A stretch of DNA of 64,000 nucleotides, taken from contig WBMW01005650.1 in assembly GCA_013396635.1 (NCBI GenBank), positions 1,539,308 to 1,603,307 on the forward strand. Reading direction: 5' to 3'. The first letter of the stretch is position 1. Each line of letters opens with the position of its first letter. The DNA comes from Penelope pileata (Eukaryota > Chordata > Aves > Galliformes > Cracidae). A program made the position numbers and the translations under genes. Below, piece by piece: positions 40,935-53,706 of this stretch. The notes beneath the pieces are model-generated. The model was given only the letters and a program-made list of their open reading frames with translations. It did not search any database and was not told the origin of the DNA.

Positions 40935-43900
40935 CAGCCGCAGGTCTGAAGAGTGGGGAGTCATTTGGTTGCACTGTTGTTTTGTTAAACTTTTGGTATC
41001 TTACTCCAAAACAAACCCATAAGCATTTTAAAGCATATCGCCATTATACACAGACAAAAAATAAATAGTTATTTACAGAACATAGCTGATGTTAGACATA
41101 TTCTGTACACTTTAATTCTCTGTTACTTATCACAGCACTATTTCACAGAAATATATACATATTACAGTCTTCTCATTCATTGCACATAGCATTTGTTTGC
41201 CCCTCATTTTCTTGAGTAATAGGCTTTACATATATCTACAAAACAAATATTAGAAAATGAAGTTTTTATATTTAGTCCTTCCCCAGTGTGCTATGAAGGA
41301 AAAATTGGAACTGAAGCCTCAAATTACCCCCTCGAAAACCCTCCTTCAAATGACCCTCAACTGCACTGTCAACTTCTGCATGTTTCATGGTTAAAATATT
41401 ACACCAATTGTACCTGAACACACTGTATATGTCAACATGACATCGTAGATGCCAGTAACATTAAGAACAAAACTAAATTACAGCATCCTTAAACAGCACA
41501 GAACTTTTTTTCTTTCTGAGTGACTCTAGGAATCACACAATATTTGGTAGTATCCAGAACTTCTCTACAGGCTTTTTGGGGCCTACTCAGGGAATTTTAC
41601 TCAGTGAAAGATGGATTGGATCCTATTGACCCCTGTATTTTTTGACTTATTTCAATATTTAGACAATATACTCTTTCCTTTTACATTACAGTCGAGCTGA
41701 AGGTGCCCAAATGCTCATAAATGTCAGAAGAAATATGTGTTTAACTCCATTCTCTAACTGTAGATTACATACCTTCATGGCGAAGGAAATGAGGCACCTA
41801 AATTTCACTGAAAACGTAGGTCTTAGTAACTTAAATCTCACTGCTTTCGGAAATAGCTTTTTATTTCTAACACTGCCTACATGCTTTTGAAATGTGGAAT
41901 GACTCTATAAATAATAAAGCAATATTTGAATACAAATAATGAGTCAGACATTCCTCACCCTTTCTCTCTGCTCTCCTGATACATTCACATGATAAAAGTT
42001 GTATTTAGAACTAAAAATTAAACTTGAGATGGCTTCCGAGAATATAGAACAGCAAAGGAAGCACTTGTGCAGCTACACTGAGATCTGTTTGCTGTTTGTT
42101 ATCTTCACAGAGATCAGTAAAATGCAATTCAAAGACAAGTCATGCACAGCAAATTAAATAGGAATGGTAATGGCTCAGCCCCAGGATCCATCTGCCCCTA
42201 TAACTCTGATGACCAATAGCATCTTGTACCAACAGCAGAGCACAAACCATCAAGCATAATAGCAACGCGAAAGTGATCCACAATGGCTCCAGAATTGCTC
42301 TCAAATTTTACACATACTTAATCTGCAGTTATCAGCAAATGTAGTCATTCAGGTCTGCTAAGTCTTTCTGCAACACTATAGTCTCTGCGATACTTGTCAT
42401 TCTCTGAAATTATTTTGGAACATCTTCAAACTCTGTCACCACATTTTCTCCTTTTTCAGACCATTTTTTACTATGTTAAACACCATAAATCACTGTAGAG
42501 ACCCTTGAAAACATCTAGTGGTAAAATCTTACCCACAAAAATGTATTTCCACACAGATGTTTCAGTTTTATTTTTATTACTTTATTCACCAAGACATACC
42601 CTCTTTGTAGCAACAACCAAGCAAGGCTTACTGATCAGACATATAAACACCTTTGGCTCCTTCAAAGATCTAAATACATTCATGAGCTATGACTTGGCTT
42701 CAGAAGAGCCCTGTTGACCAAGCACTTCATGCTCATCCAGGAGTTCATCTGTTTCAGCGACTGTAGAACATCTCGGCTTTGGCTGATTTACTTAGCAAAG
42801 GAGTGGGATTCAACAGGCTGTTCCAATCACATACCAAGGCTTCCTAGTGCCTTTTTAAAAAGGGACAAGCAGTGTATTTGACGGCAGTTTTCCAGTACAG
42901 GTGAACCAAATGCCTGTGAGTAGCTACATGCCACAGATAGGAGTTCAGCAGTCTCCTGTCTGAACTCTCATCAAGTTTGGTCTATGTTACTTTGTGTTCT
43001 TTTTTTCCTGATTTGTTCTGCACCCATTTATTTTGACATCTCAGTTTGAGATGTTTCTTCAGAGTCCTGTCCCCTTCCTTTAATGAGAATATCTTACTGT
43101 GCTTACTCTCCAATTTTAACAGGACTTTTACTTTTTAAGGGAGGTTGGGAATTTTGAGAAACTCTCTTACAGTCTTTCTGAGCCACCAACAGAAGAAAAA
43201 AATGTTTCTGTTAACTTTTTGTTAGCTATTTGCTTGTCACACAAATTTATAAAAACCCAAATCTCCTGACCGCAAATTCATGACAAATCCTGCTACTAAA
43301 TTATTTGCAATGAAACAATTTCAGCAGCCTTTCAACACAATACTTCCTTATTTTTAGAGCTTCTGCAGAAGGGCTCACATGGTTCATTATACAAGCAGCA
43401 GGGAGCCCCTTCTTCAGTGAATGAAGGACAAAAAAAATGGCAGCCTGGCTGTATTTTGCCTCCAGCCTCTGCTTTAAAAAGCTGACAGGAAATTTTCAGT
43501 CTAATTCTAAAAATATAATTAACACTGCCAGTCTAATAAGAATTTTAGAAAACTGTTCATTTGAAAAACATGTGAAGAACAAATTATTTCTGGCTCTTCT
43601 GCTGCAAGTAAATATTGCACCAGAGTGCAGAAACACAGCATTGTACATGTCTTCATCTGATATAAATTATATAAATGAGTTATGATCAGTGAACACGCTT
43701 AATTGGTTCCCAGAATTAAGAAACTGTTCAAGATCAGAAAGTTTTCTATATGATGAAATACAGTCAAAGTCTGTCACTTGTCAATGAGAAAATGAGCAGG
43801 AGACATTCAGCAGCTAAGATGTTCCGAGCTCAGAACACTTGATTATGAACAACACCTGTTACTTTTTACCTATCAGTTTTGAAATCACCAATCTTTGTGG

Positions 43901-45323
43901 AAGTTGATATTAAAAAAAAACAAACAAAGATCACTACAATCAATACTCTACTACTTACAAATAATATTCTTCATCAGCCTTCCCCTAAAAGGAATAATAT
44001 GCCTGTTTTTTAAGTTTTCTCGTTAATAGATATTAATACATTTTTTTCCAAAGCAGTATTGACTGTATCATAATTGTGTGTGTTTTTTTTTTAAGGAGAT
44101 AATTCATTAAATAACAATCAATCTAAAATCCTCACAATAAAATAAATTGCTACAATTCAGTAATAGTACTATGGTACTATATGGTATGGTGAGGTTTTTT
44201 CGTCAAAAATTAATATATGTATATAAAATAGAATCTAATAATTCAAATTAATTTTCATGTTCCGGTGACTTTTAGAAAATTCAGACTTGAAAGCCCAGCA
44301 GCACAGTAATAACAGAGAAGTTGATTTATTATGTTTTCATATTTACAAAATTTCAGCAGGCTTTGTATTGTTCTCTAATTTTTATTGGTGATAAAATTCA
44401 CACAGATCCTTATAGTTTTTCCCATACATAATCAGTTAATTGCAGACATTGCTCTTTTGATATGCCTGATGTAACCATTAATCCAACTCACAGGGAACAA
44501 CAGCTCTTCAGTAACATTTAGGGATTTGTGGGTCAAGTAGAAAAGAATCCATTGAGGAATGCCTAAACACTTGCTTTATTTTTTATTCTGATGTCCTACA
44601 AATAGCTTGATCACCTAAATGGTATAGATAACTCACCCATTTTAACCTTATTTTCTAGTTTCAATTAAATTGGACCAAAAAATATTTCCAATGTTCCTAG
44701 AAATTCTATGAACATTTTAGCCATTTATATGGCAAAAACACGTGCTAGCATCTGCAGAGACAAAAGGAAGGAAGAGTTTTTGTTTTGCACATGCATATTC
44801 ATTGACCAGCCAGGCTGGCTGTAGCTCCAGGATGTGCTTTCTCTCACCCACTTTTCAATGACAGAATGTAGAAAATAACACCAGTGGTGCTGGGGGTACT
44901 GTGAGGTGATTTAGGGTCATTGTGCTTGAGGTGTTATCACAGGGAAGAAGATTTGCGTTTATTGCAGGAAATGAATCTTTGCAGGAAACCAGCCTTCATT
45001 GCTTCAATTGATCACGAAAATACTCGTAATATATTGTACATCAGGTCTGGACATGAATTTTTTAAATTAATATAGCCCCTGAATTCAACTTCTATCCACA
45101 CTAAGCTACATTCACATTTCCTGTTTTTTAGCAATTCTAATAAGTAAAAAATATATTAAGACACATGTTATTGGATAACAGGGATCACTACTATTTTCAA
45201 TTTCTAGACATCATTGTTATAAAGATTTTTATTATCAAAATCCATTCTCATGTCCAGCAAGCTCAACTGAAAATGTAAGCTTAATAATTTCTTCAACGCA
45301 GTGTAGAAATGAAAAAGCAAAAC

Positions 45324-45346
45324 TTTCACACTGAAGCAGTGTGAAA
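45324..45346. repeat. Perfect hairpin, 10-base arms, 3-base loop
   Basis: TTTCACACTG, loop AAG, then CAGTGTGAAA are exact complements. The stem is too short for a microRNA precursor. Confidence 0.9.
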
Positions 45347-46795
45347 ATATGAGTGATACAGAAAAGATAGACAAATTCAAACCCTGATTACAATCATGTT
45401 TTCCAAAGGTACTTTAACAATTTTCTCTATAAATACAATTAAGTCTCCTAGGACGGTTGGCCTGATAAGAAGTTCTTTCCACATAGTTGGGAGAATGTAT
45501 TAGTTGCACTGTGCTTAAGGTCAGACATCATTGTACAATGATACAGCCAAGTGCCTGGTATGTGCTTAACACATTGACATTCCATGGAAGTGCTTAGTGA
45601 TAAGGGCAAGCTTATGAAGACTTTTGTATCTCAGCCTAAATTGTATCTCAAATAAAACAAAATACTAAAATACTGTGTTTGCAAAAAAATGTGCAATTAT
45701 TTAAGGGTTATTTCAGTTGTTAATCTGTTTTATTCACCTGTTCTTCAGAAATATGAGACAGTAATAGAGACACGGAAGAAGAATAAGATTTGGAGGAATA
45801 ACAACGCTACCAATACCTCTTGACATCAGAGCAGATGAAATTGGTAGACATTCCAATAGAATCAATGTGTTCATAGCAGCATTTTATAGATTAAAATGGG
45901 AGAAAGAGCACATGCAAAGCAATAGCATTGACCAAGAAGAGAGTACAAGAGAATCTTAATACGTGTGCATGTTGGTATGCATTTCTGAGTACGTATGTGC
46001 ATATAAATCTAGCACGGAGAGCATGATTCCTGTATTTAAATTCCAAGTATATACATTCCAGCGATCACGTGACTTCACAAACAGTCTCAGAAAACTTAAA
46101 GAATATGATAGAAAACCCCAAATCAAAGCTGTTGTTAATCTAATTACAGAACATTGGAAAGCAGATTAATCTACAAGTACAGATGACTGAATTTTCATTT
46201 GCCTTTGTTTAAGCAATGTTTCAATGGTAATTTTTCTCTTTTTGACTTATTTTAAAGAAAAAAGAGTGGTCAGACTAGAATGTTCATTTCAAAAGATGGG
46301 CAAAAGGAAATTGAAGATTTTAATTCAACAGTGGGTTGGTGATTACAATGAAATAATTCATACTTCTTAAGTATTTGACCCTGAGAGAAAAATAGGTCAA
46401 AAGAGCAGAGTAACATTTACTTCAAAATGACATATTATTAACTACGATAAAAGACATCAGCTAGTTTTAAATAAGGCAAAGCAAAAAGAATGTGTCCTCT
46501 TTATACAGTTAAAGGTACAAAGACATAAAAGTAATTCCATTCCTATGTGCTAACAAATGACGTAGTTCACTCTTGAATTTCACAAATAGAGTTACAAACT
46601 AAGCAGGAAAGACAATTAACAGCAAAGGTTAAAAAAGAAAATTGCCTTTATAGGGCAGCTGGAAAAGAGTAGCAAAAGTCTGGGGAAGGAAAAGAAAAAT
46701 GTTTATTGAACTGAAACAGCTGTCATTATACATGTTAACATCGTATTCTTTCACCCACACTATTCATCTGTTACTATACAGTAGTATAAATGTGA

Positions 46796-46820
46796 GAGAA
46801 AAAAAAAGAAAAAGAAAAAT
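46796..46820. repeat. A-rich (AAAAAG)n tract
   Basis: Runs of A broken by single G. A short low-complexity repeat with no associated feature. Confidence 0.8.
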
Positions 46821-49800
46821 TATCCATGCGTAGTAAAATGAAGAGCAAAACACAAAAGGGTTATAATTAGTCAGTCATCATTGAAGAGATCCAGCAGTTA
46901 GTCAGAAGGAAGAAAATGACTGCTGTTCTGTGTGACAGCTGTTTACTCCACCTTGCAGATGAGCCATATATAATACATATCATTTTTCCTTCTGGAAACA
47001 CACTGCCAGCCATCTTTTCTTAGTGCCACTTTAACAAGCCACAGGTAGTAATATCAAATTTATTGCCAGTCCAGTCCACAAAATGTCTTTATTAAAGTCT
47101 TTCCTTAATGCAAGTATCAAGGTTGACAGTATGACAGTATTTATCTCATAAATTGGCAGGGATAAGTTATTTTTCTTTCTAAAATGTCATTTATTTGGAT
47201 ATTGCTTTATGTTACACTACCAACTTGCTAGCGACAGACTTTTCATAATAGGAAACAAAAGGAATGAAAAGGGAAAAATGATTGGATAGAGAAAGTACAG
47301 TATTCAGGTAACAAACAGATCACACCCAAATTGGTCTGAAAATTCACGGTTATCAAATACCCTAACTGACTTAAAGGACACTCTATGGTAATGTTCTCTC
47401 CACTGACTTTTGAATTCTGAAGATCTCATCTCCTTACTAACAATATATTAACACAGCACACTGTTGTGAAATGCTGGACAAGTCTGCTGCATTTGTTATA
47501 CTACTCAAAAGGAAGCATTACAATAAGTAGATTTGTAGGAACCAATTTTACAAATTAAAGGTAACAAAACAAACAGAAATCCTGGATCCAAATATCCTGC
47601 TTTATCAATCTGAGATTACGCAATTAGGCCTTGTATCTTAAGGCCAAATTTGGCCTGGCTTAAAATGCAGAGATCAAGATATTGAGCAAAGAAGTTTGTT
47701 CAATAAGAAAACAGATTTTTTCAAGCTGGACGGAATCAGTGCTTATTTTAAATAAATGAATTAAATCAAGACAGTGAAAATTCAAGGTGCATAACAAAAA
47801 CTTTCCGTTAGTTTAAGTCAAGACTTAGAGTCATCTTGAAAGATTGCAAAGATGAAGATTGAACAAAGTAAAATAAATCAGTATAGTTTCATGAAAATCA
47901 TGGAGAAACAGGTTAGGAAATGGCAACTTAATCAGTTATTCTGCATCCCTACAGGGAGCTCTCTGGCTGCTATAGTCAATGGCATTCCCTGTCCAAGACC
48001 AGGTACAGAACAGCACCCCAAATGTGAGTCTTGAAACATGAGACTGGGAGTTTGAGTCAAGAATGCTAGAGAGGGGCTGGAGTTTGGGAGAGCTTCTATA
48101 GTGTTTGCAAAGATGACTATAATATAACATTTAATTAAAAAACACAGGACAGAAAAGTGTGTAACTGGGCATCACTAGATGGTACACCTGCTGCACTTAA
48201 TCCAAATTCATTTTCCTTAGACATGTATCTAAAATTCCATTAATGAATGAATGAAAAGTTAGTTGCCATGGTTTTGTTTTATCTCAATTATTTTACACAG
48301 GTAATTTATAGGCAAAAAGTGACTTTTTCCCCCTCTACCTTCATCTGCAACACAGTTTAAGATATCAAATTCTGAGATCAAAGTTAACACAAACAACGTG
48401 ACAGTTAAGCTATGGTATACTTCACTGAACAACTTTATAGCACAAAATCTCTTCTCTTTGGTGCTTTACTTTGGGTCATTAACATGATTGATTACATAGC
48501 AGGAAATTAGCTACTTGATATTTCAATATCGGGCAGAAAGTTTATTTCCATTATTGCCATAGAACAGCTGTATCTCCAACAAAACTTGTAACCATAGTAA
48601 CTAGATTAGAAAGTATTCCTCAAATGGTTAAAATTTCTTTTAAACGTGTTAATGACACTAAAGACTGAAAAATGATGGTAAATTCTTATTTTCCAGCTTT
48701 TCAAGGCATCTGCTGCTCAAGTTTGACTCTTCTAAAATTTCTTAAGCAAACGAGCATTTTAAAAAGACTTTCCATTAAAATTCTGTTAACTTAAAGAGAA
48801 CAAATGCATTCTGTTGGAATTGTTTATGTGACCATCAATATTTTAAAAAGGAAAGTTTGAAGAGAGACCTTTCAGAAAACTAGACAAATTTGAGGTTCTG
48901 TTTTCACTTAACGGTTTGTTGGGATATCAAATACATATCCTCTAATGAAAATTAACATGCTGTAGTTTAGTAGTTCATGTACTTGCATTGAAAGCCTTTT
49001 AATTTAATGCAGTGCTGTTCATTTCATTACTTTCATTGCTGAGGTAGGTTGGTATTTTTCCATGAAGGTCAAAAGGGTGACATCCCTTCAAGCAAGCTGT
49101 GAATTTCACCACATGTTAAACTCCAACATCTCCAACAGTCTGTTTAGGTCCAAATCAGCAGGGTATTACACATTTTCAACAACTCTAGAATTGGAGGAAA
49201 TCTCTTGGTGTCTGGTTTTTTGTTTTTTTTTTTGTGTTCAGAAGCAGCTGTATTATGCAACTGTGACTGCATATTTATCAAACACTGAATTCTCCATCCA
49301 GGAAGACTGGTGGAAATTAATTCCTCTTCTCTGAGGACCAAAAACTTTTTCCCTAATCTTCAGCCAAAAATGTATATCCATTTGTTATTATGCCAGAATT
49401 TTCCTTCAGCTTAAATGACTACATTCACTCTAGATTTAAATCAAACACTTACCGTGCAAGGCTGAACAAACTGAGCTCTGACATACGTGTTTCTGCCCAA
49501 CCTACTAGTTGTACATAATTAGTACTTAGCTATGTACAAGGAACATAACTGGATTTTTCCACAAGTCTCAGTCTTTTTCCTAGCTGGAATAGAGATTTAT
49601 TTCTTAAGATTGTCTTTATTTCTGAAATGCAATAAAGTGGATCAGTTTCAGATATTTTCCCCCCTTCCTCTCCAACCTTCTTCCACTCTGTGTGCTGTCA
49701 TCTCTGAATGTGTCTTCTCCTGTATAGATTGATAGACACGTTTCTTCTTCACACTTTAGAAGAGTGTTCTCCTTATATGCCATCAAACCTCGGTGCAAGA

Positions 49801-50087
49801 AGCCGAAACAATTTGTACCCAAGCAATTCCACTCTCTGAAAAAGGTCCCCACCCTGCAGTGTTTCCCAGAAGTCAACCATTCCACTGTTCCTTTGATGAC
49901 ATCACTTTTTCAGCCGTCACAGCTTAAATATCCTTTCCTTCTGGAGAAGTCAGAACCTCCGCTGATAAACATCTCCCCTTTTCTGAGCATACTCTTTGGT
50001 GTAGTCCGATCACTTAGACCTGTCACGGTGATGACTTGAACAAAATGGATATTAAAAAATAATTTCAAGAGGCCAGTGGATTTTATT

Positions 50088-50147
50088 AGTATTTATTAGT
50101 ATTATTTTTTGTATAGTAAAATTGTAGTATTTATTAGTATTATTTTT
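50088..50147. repeat. Two-copy AT-rich direct repeat
   Basis: AGTATTTATTAGTATTATTT plus further T is found at 50088-50110 and again at 50126-50147, separated by 15 bases. It is probably the result of replication slippage in an AT-rich tract. Confidence 0.85.
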
Positions 50148-50748
50148 GACAGAGATTCAGACATTACCAGCTGGGAAGTTGGTAAGGAGTCACACATCTC
50201 TTCCAGTGCTGGAAAAGCATTTAGGTATATCTCTTCTGTTCTGCACATCATTCTGTTTTCTGTCAGTCTACACCATTATCTTCCAGACTTAGCAATCTTA
50301 GCTAGCTCCTTTCCCCTGCTCTCCCCGTTTCCTCTCCCATTTTCTTCCTAATCTTCCAATAGAAAAAACTAAACTTCTTAATTCAGCTTTTAACTTCTCC
50401 AGGAGATCTTGTTCTCTGTTGTAGATTACAGGAGGACATCTGAAATACAATACCTCCCTCTAGGTTCTCTTCAGAGATCTGTGGATCATGATCTGGTCTC
50501 TCTTGTCACTTGTCTCTTGTCTCTTTTCAAATTTACTTCAAGTTCAGCATTTTTTCCTGCTTCATCTTTAGTACTTAACTCTCCTCTTCTGTGAAGCATA
50601 TAATTTATCATATACAAAAAGCCTCAATCAGATATCCACTCAAAACTAATAAGCTTCCAGCAGCTTTTCCATCCAGCTATCTTCAGTTTCCTCTCCTTCT
50701 TAGGGTTTTCTATCACTGAATTAACATACAAGCTGTGTTTTCACTTTG

Positions 50749-50827
50749 CCTTAAATTCACAACTTGAAGAAGGAAAAAACCCCACTCTCCTTAAATTCAC
50801 CACTTCGAAGATGAAAAAACCCACTCT
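50749..50827. repeat. Two-copy tandem duplication, about 40-base unit
   Basis: Unit one (50749-50788) and unit two (50789-50827) both start CCTTAAATTCAC, continue ACTT then GAAGA, and end AAAAAACC then CACTCT. They differ by a few substitutions and one base of length. This is a simple head-to-tail duplication inside the intron with no coding role seen. Confidence 0.85.
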
Positions 50828-53419
50828 CATCATAGATCTTAGAAATCTCTACTGTGGTTGATAGTCTGCATTACTTTTTTTCTTGAGCTTAGGTCAGTTC
50901 TGTCATCTAATTGTCATTTGGCAGCTTAGCTGTCCATCAGCACAGATGAAAGGTAGGGAATATATATATACTATCTGATATAAAATACCTGAAGAGAACA
51001 CTCCACTCCTTTCTTCTCCAAAAGACAAAATCAACAGCCAAGCAACAAGGAACAAATTCTGTTATTGGCAAAACTCAAGGTTTTGCATTTTCTCTGTTCA
51101 GCTATTATTTGTTGCAGAATCTCCTGCATCCTTCTGTTTGTCTTCTGGTCTTCACTAACCATTAAAAGTCCAGGCAATTTTTGCAAAGCCATTTACGGCT
51201 TCCATATCTTATGTTACAACAGCTATAAATACTCATTATACTCATTCTAATGAAGGGTATTCATTTAAATTAAACAATAGAGTAATGGATTCAGAGCTGG
51301 AACTTGTCAACTGTCCTTACAATTACCTTCCTGCATTTTGAGCTCTGTGTTAGCGTAAGGATTAAACTTCAAAGAGTACCATCGTGAGTTCATGACCACA
51401 GTTAAAGTACATCTGAATACTGTCATCAAATAGATGCATAGAACCACCACTTGAAGTTAGTCTTAGAATGCTTTTCTGCAGTGCACTGACAAACAACCTA
51501 TCACCATAATTACAGGATGATCCTGCGTCCCACTGTTTTGTACTTCATTTGACTTGATGTGGACAAATAAAACGGAAGAGTAACATATGGAGAGAGACTA
51601 AAAATTGCATATCATATCCCGGTGCTATATCAGCAAGAGCTAAACAAAACACATCAATAACAGTCAACAGTTGTAGCCGGGGCCATCTGGACACAGAGGC
51701 CCATATTACCAAGAATGGATTAAAATATTTTAATCTCCCTATTCTCCCTCAGGAATGAAGGATAATATGCAGAAGCTCAGATTTTGCTAAAAGGTGAGAT
51801 TCCTTTACCTACAAACACAGCACGACTATGATAGTTATTTAATTAAGAGGTACTCTAACCAAGGGTGTGCAAATGGCTAGGCAATAATCTTATCCCTGAG
51901 CGGGTGTGCTAGAAAGCCAGTAACAGCAAAGACATCCCCTACACATGTATTTCCTTGTTATGCTAAACACTGATTTGAAATTTTCAAAGTAATTAAAACA
52001 ATGCAATCTTTCAACTTCTCCAGTGCAATATCTCCTTCCCAAGTTATAGCACTAAATCTTAATGAATAAAGTCCTCTAAAATGACAATGATTTTCTTATT
52101 ATGCTATTGATTCCTAATTATAAAAATAATAATTTTCTCTTCCTGTTCTCCTAATTTTGCACATCTGCCTTTCTCCCAACCAAGTGCTAATAATCAGCTC
52201 GACTGCTGGCAGCTGCTGCAATCTCTTCCAAACAACCTTGTGCATTTCCAGGCAACATTGTGTTATTAGGAGTTGGGAAACAGAAGGCAGTCGGGACAAA
52301 GGAATAAACTAGATTGGTAATTTTCTGAAGTAGGTGGAAGAAAGGGAAGATAATGCTCGGGGTGAATCTGAAATCCTAACTTTTATGTAGACACTCAAAC
52401 AGCACCATGTGATGGAATCAAGCAAAACTAGTCATTTCTGACTAATTCTATCCCACACCCCATTCAGTCAGGAACGCTTTACATTTCTTACCAGCAGCAA
52501 GTGTAACTCTGGAGTAACAAAGAAGAAAGCAAAACAAGAATTGTGATTATTTTCCACACAGGAAGTGTGTGGTTATTTCAGCTCCCTCCTTAGCCCCACC
52601 CTGCCCCCTTCCCCATGCACCTCCCCTGCATTACTTAATTAGAATTCCTAGTTCCTAAGTGTTTTTATTGCTATGTTTTATCACATGAAGAACTTAATGT
52701 TTTCGGAAAATTACTTGAAATGTTTGAGTCAGAAATAAGCTTGATGTGTTAAATATGCTCATGGAGTTCCAATTCAGAAATTATAGAGGTATGCTTCATC
52801 TGGCAATAGCTGGAGCAGTACGAAGATTCAACATCTGTGGAATGCCACACAGAGCTATTCCAACCCCGAAACAGCACAGACAACTCCTGTACCCAGGGGA
52901 TGATTTCTGACCCTCTAGCAGGTGACACAGTCTTCAGACATGTTTGGATATCTGTTACAGCCATAGTTAGAAAAAGTTACCATAACAGATGCCTTTCATT
53001 CTTCCCTTAGTTTGATAAATCCTTTTTCTATACTCTCTCTCAAACACAAGTCATGGCAGAAAGCAACTTTCTGAAGTAGAAATTATTCTGAAAATGACTT
53101 CATACAGTTGGAACTAATTTGTTTTTCTTCACTATAATAGTTGACAGACTGAATCAACTATGTTCACCCTTACAGGAAGCAAGTTCAATAACATTCAGTA
53201 TTATGTTTTTACTATACCCAAACAGTGTATTCCTTCTCTAAATTTCACTCTTTGGTTTCCCTTTGAGATTTTGCCAATGGAGATGAAGACATAGCAGTAT
53301 TGGGCGACCAAATAGAAGACGTAGAAATAGTAGCTGTGTCTATAAACTTCTGGATTCCTCTATATCCTCTAGTTCATACAAAAAATATGCCTGGACATGC
53401 CTGAATAAAATATGAAATA

Positions 53420-53706
53420 CAGAACCACAGAACCATAGGGGTTGGAAAGGACCTCTGGAGGTCATCTAGTCCAACCTCTCTGCTAAAGCAGGTTTCCTAG
53501 TGTAGGTTACACAGGAAAGCATCCAGATGGGTTTTGAATATCTCCAGACAAGAAGACTCCACAACCTCTCTGGGCAGTCTGTTCTAGTGCTCTGTAACCC
53601 TCAAAGTAAAGAAGTTTTAACTCATGTTTGTATGGGACTTCCTACTTTCCAGTTTGTGCCCATTGCCCTTTGTTCTGTCACTGGGCACCCCTGAAAAGAG
53701 CCCGGG
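53420..53706 (-). mobile_element. CR1 LINE, 5'-truncated 3' end
   Basis: Read on the minus strand this is the 3' end of a chicken-repeat-1 LINE. It runs from a block reading GGGCAATGGGCACAAACTGG to GGTTGGACTAGATGACCTCC, and ends in CCTATGGTTCTGTGGTTCTG, a diverged form of the terminal 8-base CR1 repeats. About 287 bases remain. CR1 copies are normally cut short at the 5' end and lack a poly-A tail. It lies in the same orientation as CDH13 and has no coding capacity. Its short open frame on the plus strand is a by-product. Confidence 0.9.
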
